Source: Rallus limicola
Lineage: Eukaryota; Chordata; Aves; Gruiformes; Rallidae
Direction of reading: 5' to 3'
Assembly: GCA_022605955.1 (NCBI GenBank)
Contig: JAKCOZ010000032.1
Coordinates: 2,852,001 to 2,916,000 of the forward strand
DNA: 64,000 nucleotides
Both the position numbers and the translations under genes were made by a program. The notes under the pieces are model-generated. The model was not told the DNA's origin, searched no databases, and saw nothing but the letters and a program-made list of their open reading frames with translations. This document shows positions 14,101-29,375 of this stretch, piece by piece; the first letter of the stretch is position 1; the number at the start of each line of letters is the position of its first letter.

Positions 14101-17100
14101 GGTTCCACTAAATGACCTTGGCTCACCACAGTCAAGTATTGTGGGATGCCTCCACATAACCTATGGCCAAGAGCTTCCCAAGCTCAGATTAAACTGACCG
14201 CACTGTAAACACGGCTACAGGCTTACAGAGCTGCACAGATATGCTGCTTTGGCCCAAACAAGTAGATCCAGCTTTGTCCTCAGGCCTCCTTACAGGCTTG
14301 CAGCAGCAGCTTGCTGGTCTGAACACTGTTTCACATGTGGCAACAGTGCTTTGAAACCTATGCCATGGGCAGTATTGCCTGGTACCAGGCTATAATACAT
14401 GCATAAAGCCAGAGAAAAAACTCACTGTACTGTTTGAAGGACTGTATCATAAGGACCCCTAAAAATAAAAATTAGTAAAGTAGTTTAAAAGGTACTGAAC
14501 ATCCTGTCTCTCTTTACTACCTTGGCAACAAGATTTAAGCCCAACTGTTCCAACTAATATTTTAAGAAACTTTCTATATGGAACCAAAATATGTACTTTC
14601 ATTGATTAGAGAGAACCTTTACTACAGCTCTGCATCAGTCATACCATTTCCTCAAATAGGTTTACCTGGGGTAGGTGGGAAAGTGATCTTAAAATAAAAA
14701 CACATTAAAATCAGTTATGAACAATGCTAATTAAACTATGACAGCTATTTACAAAACAAACAAAACCCATATGCTCAGCTACAAGAGAGTTATATTCAGA
14801 AAAAAAAATAGAAGTAAAATCATTAAACCAGCCATTTTGCTAAGTTACTCTGTTTCCACAAGTATTCCCACACAACTACTGTCTCTGTAGCTGTAAGGAA
14901 TTCTGTATTCTGAAGATTGAAGTTCTCTACACACAAAAATGTTACAGCACCAACTTCACATCTTTACAGCCTGACAGGAGCTTAACACTTAAGTGTAGAA
15001 CATGTTTATATCAAGACATTGAAGCAAAGATGACTATTTCAGCATCGTCACGATATAAGTGAGTGCAACACCAAAGTGCATCCTCCAGCTAGTAGTCATT
15101 TCAACTCGAAGTATTACAGACTATTTACGGTTTGGACAATGGTATGGCAACATGTCCTACCACTGACTCAGGCTTTATCTTTCTTTGCCATACTGGATGT
15201 GAAATGGAACAGAAGAGCCCATCGATGAAAAAAACCCCTACCTTCAGAACAGCTCTTGCTCTCAATGGTCTCCTCTGGTCATCCTCTCTCCAGTACGTGC
15301 AAGCAATGGCATGTTCCAGGCCACCATTAGAATTTGAGGACATGGATCATTCCAATGCCATCAAGTAAACGCTTCCAGTGGAGTGAAAATATTTTTTGAG
15401 CATATTGGCAAACACAGATGGCATGATAGCTGCAGCATCTGACAAGTCCAAATTCCTCTTAGTTCACATGGACAGACAACAAACCAATTTATGCTTTACA
15501 TGGGATTTGCTAAAAATATTGCAGTTCAAAAACGTACAGGAGTGAGTAACATTCTATTACCATACACAGACTGAGTTGAATTTTGTGTGAGCTGGGTTGG
15601 TTCAGCTCAGTGGAGACACAGTGGGTAAGAACAAATGATTCCAGGATCAAGTAGGCGAGGCACACAGGAGCCCACTGAGCCAGGACTTTTAGAAGAGCAC
15701 CTGCCCAACAGAGAGCTCAAGAGTGACACATGAAGGAGGATGAATGGATTGTGAGCTGCAAGGTAGGAACCCTATCGTTTGTCACCAAGCCATTCCCCAA
15801 AAGGCAAAAGAAGATCCATTGACTCTGACACCAGTGCCAGACCTTTGCTAGTGGCATAAGAGGAGTCCTGAGCTCTCAGCACTCTGAGATCCCCATGGTA
15901 ACTTGCTATATTCACATTGAGGAGGGCAGGGCCAAGCTGGGACATTCATTCAGAACAGACCCAGGTTTCATCTTCCCTACAAGGTGGCTGAGGCAGGGTC
16001 TCCCACATTGATGAACCCCAATATTCCTGCTTTGGAATACTTGCTACTTCTGTGAAACTCCTCAAAAACACTTCTTCCGCTCCCAGCCCCTTGCTACCAG
16101 ATGCTTAAATCCATTCCTGGCTCTGCCACTCGTTTGTCTTGGCATTCATATGAATGCCACCAATTCCCACATCAGGGGAAGAGAGTTGCTTATAAGAACA
16201 GGCAGCAGAGAATATAAAACAAGAAGGGCTGCCTTGTTGGTTGGGAGTATAACAGTAATAGATATCCATTATGACGACAGTGACATGCTCCGGGGAAAAG
16301 ATTTTCTTCCAGATGAGCAACGTGCCAGATGTAAATCGTGTTTCCACAAGAGGAAAGGTTTCATAAAAGGAGAACTTGGCAGGAATTAATTTTAAGTCAT
16401 GCCAGTAAAAGCAGTAAACACTTGGTGAAAATAAGGCAGATGAATATTTAAAAGCATCATCTAACTTAATGGGCTGACCCATACACATGCTGCTCCTTTT
16501 CACTTCTAGCCAGGACAAAAGGAAGTGAAATACGCAGCCCGACATGTATTCAGTACTTTGTATTCAAATCCACAGCATAGAAAGAAATTCTCCTTACATC
16601 TTGACCATACTGTGACTGCAGATTTCAGAACAAGTTTCTTTGGAGGTTCCCCGGTGCCACCTCTTTGCTTGCAAAGAACAGAGAGCAAGCTCTCTCTGTT
16701 AATCTTCCATGGGTGTACATCTCAATTAACCAACAGTAACTCCAAAAACAGAGTGCTATCAAAACACTTAGAAAGCCTGATGTACCAGTTCTAGCAATTA
16801 CTACTGGAGGATTGATCACACCACTCACCTCCCACTCCCTGGGGGAAAACTGATTTTACACAGGCTTAAAACTTATTAAATACTATTCTTGCACTGCTTT
16901 ACTAGAACTGTGAAGGAGACACTCGAAGAATATTGCTAGTAAAATTACATTCAAAGTTTCAAAATTGTAAGGAGGAAATAAATTGTTGAAACATGCACTT
17001 TTTCATTTGCAAAGGTAAACTGCCAACTGGGGAATACAAATGGATCAAGTACCATAATTTGAATAATTTATTCTGACTAGTCAAACTGTCAAAAATGAGC

Positions 17101-19319
17101 CATTTGGAAAATTTTAAATCACTCTGAGGAGAATTTTCATGAACTGAAGTAAAGCTCAAATACACTTTGAAAATGCTTCAGCATTATAAAGAATAATCAT
17201 TATTCCCAAAATGTACACACAAAATTGAGAGTCCCAATTTTTGTTGTTTTAAACCTCAATAATAGGGAAGACCTCTGGTTTTAGCTGATCTAATAGCTCC
17301 TGTAGTTCTCTGCTCTAGCAAACAAGGCTTGGCAGCTTCTGGTCGAGCTAGTGCCTGTGGGTTACAGAGAGTTCCAAGCTGTCAGCACAGGAAAGATTTC
17401 AGCAGGTACAACCTGAGCTGAGACAGGGCACTTGAACTAGAGCACATGATGACTAGAGCACTTTGATGACTCCATAGAAGTCCAGAGAACCTACAGAGGT
17501 AGGTGAGGCAGTTGTTGATGCAAATTAAGCATCATTGAAGGTTTTTGTGTCTGCCCCCGAGAGCACCAAATACAGGTTAGGGTATTCTCTTCTAGATAGC
17601 TGACAACACAAAAACATTTTAAATACCAACTCTATCACTTACTAACTGTATTTTCTATCCTTAAGAATAAATTAATCTGTTTCTAAAAGGATGACTACTT
17701 TTCTCCCCTAATTCCACCTCAAATTCTCTCCTGCTTTTTGGCACCTTTTTTTTTCCTAAAAGACAATTAAAAAAAAAAGAATTTTAGAGATCTTTCACAA
17801 AAGCTCACTTGAATACTGGCCACTGCTGATGTCTGTGCTCATGAATAAAAGTGGAATAATAAGCTCATCCATTTTACAGCTTCTTCAGTCTTTACACACT
17901 TGTCCTCCATGAAAAGCATGTGAGTGGGAATTTAAATCCATGATATAAAAATAGCATTAGACACCAAATTGATTCATGACTTTTCAATGAAATTGTTAAT
18001 ACCAAAATCCTAAGAACAGAGAACTTCAGAATGGAAATGAACAAACAGGCTTGACTGAAACAAAAATAATTTCCATAAATTTAAGCCTCTTTTCCCATCT
18101 CATGAATTTAAAAACTAAATCAAATTTTCAGCTAAGAAGTGATACTGTCTTGCACTAGTTTACATTTTGATTTAAACAACTTAAGACAGTGAGCTGAGTG
18201 CCAACAGGTATGAGCCAGCTGCTATCATGAAGAACAGGAGGAACACCACAAAGGCAAGTTTAAAAAATAAATTCCATATCCCAGCCTCTTGAAGACCTTT
18301 ACTATCTGGGTACAGGCAATTTAACTTCTGCTTCTTACACTTACCCTTTACCTGCTTGATTCTGGGCCTCCTCAGCCAAGAACTGCAGTTGCACTCTTCC
18401 AGGCAACTTACCCTTTCTTAAAATGTAAATTTGTTATACTCAGATAATGTTTGTTTTGTCATCTTTGATAACGATCCTTGGGACAGCTAAGACCTCAGTC
18501 TTAATTGCCTGTATCTCTGAATACGAAAGGAGGAAGCGCTGATCTCTGGCAACTAAGTCACAGCAGAAAGAGGAATAGTCTAAAAGTACATTACTGAGCT
18601 GTGGCATATTGGCCAATTTTCCTCCAGCACAGAGAAATTTGAGGCCAGTACTTGAACCACAGCATTCAGAAAATCCTCAAGGCTCAAGTAAAGCCTTGCC
18701 AGAAGAATAAACCAAGTCAGCTACAACCGACAGGCGCACTTGCACACCCTCCATGCTTCCTACCTAGAAGCCACAGAGCAGAGCACCCGGCACTAAGTCC
18801 CTTTCTGACACCATTTCTGAAACTTTCCTGGACTGTACTGCACTCCCAGGGGATTTCTATGGACAAACTATCCCCCTTCTCAAAGTCTAACCAACACCAT
18901 CCTAAATGGCACAGACATCTCCTCAACAATGTCAAACTCGAGCCAGTACTTGCCAGGGCTGTGAATAGCAACTGTGGGATTTCTTTTGGGGTGACGACCT
19001 CAGGGTCTGAACTTCTCTTCAGAGCCACAGACTTGACTCAGGAACAGGACACACAGTGGTTGTTTATCTAGGTGATTTAGAGAAGTGTCAATAGGAAACA
19101 TGCAGGCTCCCAAATGAGTCTGGGTAAAGGAAGATAGGGTTCAATCATACAGAGTTCCACCACCTGGTAAGTTCAGTCTTCAGCCATCAGCAGAGTCCCT
19201 AAGACTGAGCAGCCATGTGACATATACAAATCAATAGAAATCCACTGCTCATTAGAATTTGTCCAAAATATCTAGAAAGGATAGCTACTTCTGGTAGAAT
19301 TTACTTAGTCTAGCAGATA
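8119..19319. other. PCDH15 intron, 8.1-19.3 kb; no gene recognised
   Basis: About 11 kb of AT-rich DNA. Visible items are A-rich runs (for example 10031-10041), a C-run with pyrimidines near 13059-13086, a small hairpin AATGCCT/AGGCATT at 13105-13122, and a perfect 20-bp palindrome at 16140-16159. The longest open frames (11308-11781 minus, 16105-16545 minus, 18652-19071 plus) have no recognisable domain, signal peptide or splice context. I searched the minus strand for the next PCDH15 exon without success. Confidence 0.5.
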
Positions 19320-19644
19320 CCTATAATTATCTTAAGCAGGGGATGCAGGTGGAATCAGCCAGCCCCTTTTCAGTGTCTGTGGAGACAGGACAAGGGACAA
19401 TGGCTGCAAATTAGAGCACAGGAAGTTCTGCACCAACACGGCGAAGAACTTTTACCCAGTGAGGGTGACAGAGCCCTGGGACAGGCTGCCCAGGGGGCGT
19501 GGAGTCTCCTTCTCTGGAGAGATTCCAGCCCCGTCTGGATGCCTATCTGAGTGATATGTCCTAGGGAGCTGCTTTGGCAGGGGGGTTGGACCCGATGATC
19601 TCTCGAGGTCCCTTCCAACCCCTACAATTCTATGATTCTATGAT
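19320..19644 (+). repeat. CR1 LINE, 3' end fragment with octamer tail
   Basis: Starts within the ORF2 tail (ATTATCTTAAGCAGGGGATG), continues through CAGTGTCTGTGGAGACAGGA and GGGACAGGCTGCCCAGGGGG, and ends with two ATTCTATG octamers (19627-19642), the classic CR1 3' terminus. It is 5' truncated and antisense to PCDH15. It belongs to the same subfamily as the copy at 25525 and preserves the 3' part that copy lacks. Confidence 0.96.
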
Positions 19645-20196
19645 ATTAGACCTAATGTATCACCTTTCTTCCTGTATAAACCCACAAAGCCAGAATAAAC
19701 TGTCTACTGCATGCCCTAATTTGACAAGATGCTATTAGGTGCCTGATCCAGATCAGATTCATATTGCTGGCTAATCTAATGTTGTACAGACACAGATCAC
19801 AGAATAGCATCAGCATGCACAAATTCAGCAAAAGATTACCGGTTCCTACATGCTACAACCACATTAGCCACCTCAATTGCATTGATAGCTAACTGACTGC
19901 ACCAGACTGACCTTCCGTCCTTGGCTGGCAAATATCTAGACGTACTTATACCTTCTCAGATGCACACCTGGGACCTGAGAAAACTTTCAGAGTGGTTTCA
20001 AAGAATGCTTATCAGTACAGTGATAGGCACTTTATATATATAAACATATGCAAGAACAATTAGGTTTACAATTCAAGACAACTTGGTGGTTTACAAGAAA
20101 AGTTGATTGAACTCCTCTTTCACTTCTGCAGCAAGATAATAATCTTACATTCAGAGTTATTTATTGGCTACAATACCTTAACTTATAGTTTATCTC

Positions 20197-20221
20197 ATAT
20201 ATATATACACACACACACAAC
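20197..20221. repeat. Microsatellite (AT)n(AC)n
   Basis: A short tract of alternating AT followed by about seven AC units. It is a simple repeat and likely to vary in length between individuals. Confidence 0.85.
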
Positions 20222-22458
20222 ACAGCCCATGTTTATTGATACAGAAAACAGACTAGTGAAGCTACACTTGGAAAAGAATACTCCCCACAGCTTGTGAAAA
20301 ATGTTCACAAATAGTTTTAGGAAGCTGCAAGAAATGGAAGAGGAAGAAAAGAAAATGTAAGAAAAACAATATGAGAAATATCTACACATGGACATACAGG
20401 TGTATAAACAACTGCATAGCTTAGATTGGAAACCAACTGAAGCAGTATCTCCCTGGAAACATTTCAGAGGAATAACACCACATAAGCTAATAACTTAACT
20501 GCTACAAAAGACTGAACCAAATGAAACTTAAATGCAAGGAGTCCTCAAAATCGCACTTACAGGGTAACTAAGAAAAATCAATACAAATTTCGGTGTATTA
20601 CGGCTCCGTGTCTTTTCCCTTTCCATAGCCACACAAACATCACAGACTTGAGAAACATTTCTCTCAGAATCACTCAAAACAGTAAAACTAAGAGGACTTT
20701 TCTTTTATAATGATACAATTTTTTGAACAATAGGAAGTAATAGGTGAAAATATGTTTGGTTTAAAGACTGAGAGGCTTATAAAGACAGTATAACTTCATT
20801 TTTATGAAGAATTTATAACTTCATAAATTCTAACAGCTCTGTATAACACAGCTTAAAAGAAAGCCAAGTTCTCCCTCTCTGCAGCAAGAAGCCCAGAGCT
20901 AAGGCTGAAATCTCTGCTCTATTTCAGTCCCATTAATCCCTACAGAATAGCTTTAAGTCTTGTTCAGGTGCTGAGTACACAAGCCTGTCTTCAGCTCACC
21001 TTATTTATAACTTTTTTCCCCTCCATTCAGTGTCAACTGACTCATCTCACTCCTGCAAAACAGTGAGCTACTGCAGACCCTGACAAGTCAAAGGAATGAG
21101 CCTTTGACGTGATATAAAGATTTAAAAGACTTTAAAAGACACAGGAACCTGCACACTCCATGTGGAAACCTTCTATAGAAGCAGCCATTTCAGGATGGCC
21201 AGAATGAGTCCTTCCATCAGTGATGTCTCTGGGACTGTGTGCTTTGCTACCACAAGGTGGACATTACCTCTCCCTCCCTTCCCACCGCTGCTGCTTCTAA
21301 CAAAAAGGGGAAAGCAAGAGCTTTAAATGTGATGTTTTCCTTGTCAGCAGATAAAATAAACAGGAGTTTTTAATTAGATGCACATGACTTGGCAAAATTT
21401 TACAGAGCAGTCTTCTAACTTATCCTGGTTTGAACATCTTCCATACTCATGAAAAGAGAGTCAAGGGAACATACAGGACAAGCAAGTCGAAACTCTTTTA
21501 TGCATTTGATAACTCATATCCCAGCCTGCTCCCCCTGCTAAGGCTTTACAGGGCCAAATGCCAACATTAACTGCTGCTGATTTTAGTTCCACTAATTAGA
21601 ACTCAGCAACTCCTAGCATGTAAAAACAACACAACACTTCTCACAATTAAATCTGAGTGCTTGTTGAAAAAACACATGGGGTTTCAATAAGCCAAGCACC
21701 TTTGAGTGGACTTGAAATGGATTTGTGAATGTTTAAAAATAAAAAGACCAAACTCCTTAAGTGGTATCCTAAACCAATTATCTAGCCCTCGAGGCATGTT
21801 CCACATTCAACTGCAAAACCAAAACAAATCTTAGATAAAACAATGGCAAAACAGCAGACATCACTTCTTCAGGAAAGACATATTTGAAGAAATAAGCTAA
21901 AAGCACATTCTCATGCTTCAAGTCATTAATTCATCCTTTTTCTGAAACAGAAGGGAAAGGTTGTAGAGCCATGAAGGAAACACTGTTCTCATACACTTGT
22001 GCCCAACCACAGCCATGTTCCAAAACAGAAAGCTGTGTTTTACTAAGGCAATTTTTCCCCTTCACCAAAATGCTTCAAGACAGCCAGACTAGAATCAGCA
22101 TACAATCCATGCAGGAGATGGATAGCAGGACCCTTCATCTGTAAGGCTCATTAGTTCGATTCCAGCCCACACCGGTAGTCACTGACAATTTTATTAAGTA
22201 ACAGCTGTTTGGAAGCCATCACACACAGTTCATCGGAAACATATTAGAACACTTAAGCCCACCTCAGAAGAGAGACTACAGATTTTGTGCCTCTAGAGAT
22301 GTTTTCTTCAATCTCTGTCAATTGCCCATGAAAACAAGGTAAGAGTTTGGTACAGCATGGAAATTTGCAGTGACATTGTCACCGTGCCTTAGTAATCAGG
22401 TCCATTCTTCCAGCATTACACACAATTAAACTGGAATTAAATTGGTCCAATAGTAGCT

Positions 22459-22471
22459 GGGGGGGGGGGGG
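22459..22471. repeat. Homopolymer of 13 G
   Basis: An uninterrupted G run flanked by TAGCT and AGGAAACC. On the gene's sense strand this is C13. Confidence 0.9.
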
Positions 22472-23561
22472 AGGAAACCCCAACAAAACAGCGCCTGGTT
22501 TCTTGCATATTTCACATTTAATCCCTCACTTCGGGGAGTTATTGATGGGGTTTGTATTGCAGAGCAATCACACATCCTCTGCCTCCCCAGGAACTCAGGC
22601 TGACAAAAGACTGCTGCCAAAACAGCAGGAAGATGAAAAGATATAAAACCAATAGCAAACTCACCTAAAGTTGTAAAAAAGCCCATTCTGGTGCTTACAT
22701 GTATTTGTAGAAATACCAAACATCCCTAATGAGTGCTGAGATTTTTATTTTGAGGGGAGAGAGGTATCAGGTAATTTGTGGAGAGGTCCAGCTTTGCATT
22801 AGCATTCTGTGCCATCCCAGGGGCACCCGTGGGAGAAACAAAACACAACAATGCAAACCAGAACAATGCTTACTGATTTACCTAGGATAGGAATGAACAC
22901 AAACAAGGTAACTACAGAGGTTTTGCTATGAATGCATTACCAAGACACCAGTTCATTCTTCTTCACACTGGAGCGGACATTTCAAGAGTCACACTGATCT
23001 CTGCTGGCAGCTGATTAGCACGCCGGCTGTTGGACAAGCTCAAAACTTGCACCCAAACCAAACATCAGGTGAAATGAATATAGTATTTGCCCACATTCTA
23101 CTAACTTTGTAGATATCTGGACATAAAACACAAAGGCAAACAGCAGCAGTAGGTGACAGGCGCAGCTACTGTGTGCATCCTCTTTGCAAGCCAGGTCACC
23201 CAGCATCCTGCCAAGGTGCCTGCAGTACCACAGCCCACTTGCTCCCTCACCCCAAGCTCCGCATTTTGTCCCAAATTCTATTGTAACCACTCATAGCTAG
23301 CTGATTGCAATTTTGCCTCTTTTACAAGTTATTTCCCAATAGTCCACTTCCCATTAAAAATCCTTGATCAAGATGCAAAATCTTTTAGCATTTCAGTATG
23401 CATATCTTAAGGAAAAAAGCACAGTGATGTGTGAAAGCCCCAAAAACTTGGGGGACAGGAGGAATAAGAAAGCCTTAAGTATGAATGTGTCTCATTTGTT
23501 CAGTCTTTAAAACAAGTCAAAGCCAAGGCTCAAATTCAGGAATGAAAAAAAAAATCCATGA

Positions 23562-24610
23562 TGTGAAGAACTGTGTCCATCAATAAATGCCTGTACCAGT
23601 GGACACAGGTCTCAACATTGCTGAAATAGTGCACCTCTTACTATTACCTTCTATTTGTCATAAAGGGGACTTAGTAACAAGACGCTTGTAAAGGAAGACT
23701 TGCTAACAAGATGGTTTGAAGTGCCATAGTGATTACATCAGAGGTGACCTCACATAAACAATGTCTCACTTGAACTCTAGTGTTTCAAACGTGGTTAGTC
23801 TCCAGTGATTAATGTTCTTGGAATAATTTAAAGCGGACCCAGGACTGATAAGGAGGAAGCATCCCAAGGAAGGTGGTGCCTGGGATAGATAAGAAGGAAA
23901 CATCCCAAGGATAATTGTGCTCATCTGGAACAATCACAACTACGCATGTGCCGGGGGAAGGAGGTGAAAAGTTCAACCTGATGAAGACTTTGAGCCTTCA
24001 TTGCTGAGACCCCCTGATGACCACCACCATGAGGCAGTGCGCAGATGCAATTGGGAGGAGTTTATGGAAAATACCTCTCGAAACTCATTTTCAAATGAAG
24101 CAGGGACAGGTTATGAATATATATACATGTATGAGGTAACCTAATGAATAAGTATCATTGAACTGAATATAACCAAGAAGATCTGCCAGGTTAGTGTGCT
24201 CTTCTGGGGTTGAGCAATCCCCTGTGCAGCACCCAGCACTGGACCATGACAATTAGCAACTAATGGAATTCCTCACCTGACATGAAGTCAATTCAGACTG
24301 ATGGGACGCCTCAGCTCCATAGTAGTAGATATTGCAATCTCTCTATCTTTCACTCTTTTCTCTTTCTCCCTCACCTTCTCCTGCACGCTTGTTGTAGGCC
24401 AAATAAAGTGACTTGAACCTTGACTCTGTTTTGAGTCTTAATTCTGTTCCCGAGAACTGCAACGACCTGGTCACGATAAAGCGCCTAATTGGACCTCACT
24501 CAGGGATTAAGTCTAGTCGTCCCCAGCCACCCAGAACAACCTCAGGTCAGTTGGAACGCAAAGGGGTTTAACCTCTGCCAAAGCAGTCTATCTGGTTGTG
24601 GATCGTGACA
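23562..24610 (+). mobile_element. Solo LTR (older avian endogenous retrovirus); left edge uncertain
   Basis: LTR architecture on the plus strand: two pairs of imperfect direct repeats in the upstream part (23661-23688 with 23689-23718, and 23841-23880 with 23881-23920), a TATA-like GAATATATATACATG near 24116-24130, a pyrimidine-rich stretch, AATAAA at 24402-24407 followed by a GT-rich patch, and a terminal ...GATCGTGACA at 24610. No retroviral coding sequence adjoins it. With TGTGAAGAACTG as the start, the flanks are CATGA and CATGG, a possible 5-bp duplication with one mismatch; a start at 23656 or 23687 (both TGT) is also possible but gives no duplication. Older than the LTR at 51850. It is antisense to PCDH15. 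Confidence 0.7.
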
Positions 24611-25524
24611 CATGGGTGAAATGAACTCTCTAAACCCCCCACCCCCGCATATGTCCAGAAGAAAGAATTTCTGGCATTAGTATGATCACAAGTACTACCT
24701 ACCCATTCAGTTAGACAAAGGAAAAATCAAAAAATCATTCATTTGTACCTTAATAGATGTAACATCCACCCCTTCTCTGGTTCTTTGCAGAAACACAGAT
24801 CTAGTCTAACATAGTATTGTACCTAAATTACCTGATACAAAGATACATTCCTCCAGTGGTGGAAAACTGTCAAATCTATGCTCTCAAGGAGGTCTTGAAA
24901 GGTCAGAGATGATGACTGTGTGTCCCACTTTGTCAACACGGAATGGGTATTTTGTAAAACACGCTATTCCCTGAGATTTGCTGGTCTCTAGACTTCTTGT
25001 GAGTTAGGTGAGAAGCAATATTCAGCACAGTGGACATGAAAGACATACTTCTAACAAGCGGGATTTTCTGTTTATTCAGTTGACATGTGCACTGGATGAA
25101 ATGAAATGCCACACAGAGGTGTTACCTCAGTTACCATTTTGAGATCTTCATTCTAAAACCTTAACAGACACAGTGCAACAGAACTACAGACCTTTGAAAC
25201 CGGTGGTACAAGGAATTACAATAACCTGATTCAATCTCATACTTTAAGTGATCTAGAGATATATCGTTATGTGTTAGACCAAAAACATGCAGATTGCACT
25301 TCCAATACAAAGTTTGTTTGGTCACTGGAAGAAGTGATGTTGTAACAATAACAATTTGTATAAAATCTGTGTATCATCCAAATGTTTAGCATTACAGCTT
25401 CACTATCACATCTAACAACTATATAACGCCAATTATGAGGCTGAATGGCAAACAATTGAAATAATTTGTGATAAATTATTCTACTGAATTCACACACACA
25501 GTAAGTATACTCACCCTGTTAATC
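24611..25524. other. Intron segment between LTR and CR1; nothing recognised
   Basis: About 0.9 kb of AT-rich DNA with no supported gene, RNA or repeat. Confidence 0.55.
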
Positions 25525-26130
25525 AAGTTCAACAAAAGCAAGTGTAAAGTCTTGCACCTGGGAAGGAACAACCGTTCATTTCAGTACAGGTTGGGGGATC
25601 ACCTGCTGGAGAAGAGCTCTGTGGAGAAGGACCTGGGGTCCTGGTGGATGACAGGTTGGCCATGAGCCAGCAGTGTGCCCTGGGGGCTGAGAGAGACAAT
25701 GGGATCCTGGGGGGCATCAGGAGGAGTGTGGCCAGCAGGTCACAGGAGGGGATCCTCCCCCTCTGCTCTGCCCTGGTCAGGCCCCACCTGGAGTGTTGTG
25801 TCCAGTGCTGGGCTCCCTGGTATAAAAAGGACAGGGATCTCCTGGAGAGAGTCCAGAGGAGGGCTACAAAGATGATTAAGGGCCTGGAGCATCTCCCCTG
25901 TGAGGAAAGGCTGAGTGAGCTGGGACTGTTCAGCCTTGAGAAGAGAAGACTGAGGGGGGACCTAATTAATGTTTATAAATATCTTAAGCATGGGATGCAG
26001 GGGGAATCAGCCAGCCCTTTTTCAGTGTCTGTGGAGACAGGACAAGGGGCAATGGCTGCAAGTTACAGTACAGGAAGTTCCCACACCAACGTGGGGAAGA
26101 ACTTTTCCCCAGTGAGGGTGAGGGAGCACA
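25525..26130 (+). repeat. CR1 LINE, ORF2 C-terminal part, lacking the usual 3' end
   Basis: The plus-strand peptide remnants follow the CR1 ORF2 end: [15 protein letters not shown] (25468-25665 frame), then [20 protein letters not shown] and [20 protein letters not shown] (25644 frame), then [20 protein letters not shown]. The DNA continues into the early 3' UTR (GACAGGACAAGGGGCAATGG) but stops near AGTGAGGGTGAGGGAGCAC. The sibling at 19320-19644 continues from this point with the rest of the 3' UTR and the octamer tail. So the 3' terminal part, about 160 bases, is missing, as well as the 5' part. It is antisense to PCDH15. Confidence 0.93.
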
Positions 26131-29360
<3,230 letters not shown>

Positions 29361-29375
29361 CCTCATATTGCCAGT
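29361..29375 (-). CDS. PCDH15: Protocadherin-15, 15-bp microexon (DWQYE)
   Basis: The minus strand reads TTTTGACTCCAG|ACTGGCAATATGAGG|GTAAGA: an AG acceptor at 29377-29376, 15 exonic bases, and a GT donor at 29360-29359. Entering in phase 1 with the G that ends the signal-peptide exon gives D-W-Q-Y-E, and leaves a G that joins the next exon as Asp. Mammalian PCDH15 carries DDDWQYEDCKLAR here and, from memory, has isoforms with and without these five residues, so this is the bird copy of an alternatively used microexon. It adds five residues (mature 5-9) to the flexible N terminus ahead of EC1 and leaves the frame intact when skipped. A 15-bp match alone could be chance, but exact phase, both splice sites, order in the gene and residue identity make chance unlikely. 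Confidence 0.94.

Larger units (their letters stand above)
19645..23561. other. PCDH15 intron, 19.6-23.6 kb
   Basis: AT-rich DNA of about 3.9 kb. An alternating (AT)n(AC)n microsatellite occurs at about 20197-20221, an AT-rich pair of hairpins at 20794-20830, and a 13-G run at 22459-22471. No gene or transposon recognised. Confidence 0.55.

Noticed and set aside
16105..16545. A 146-codon minus-strand open frame
   Set aside because: No recognisable domain or signal peptide and no matching neighbouring exon; likely chance.
18652..19071. A 139-codon plus-strand open frame rich in Pro, His and Ser
   Set aside because: Composition is non-specific and a competing frame is open on the other strand. 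No motif or splice support.
22138..22175. A possible tRNA-like T arm (GTTCGATTCCAGCCC)
   Set aside because: No matching acceptor stem, D arm or anticodon arm could be found upstream, so neither a tRNA nor a tRNA-derived SINE is supported.
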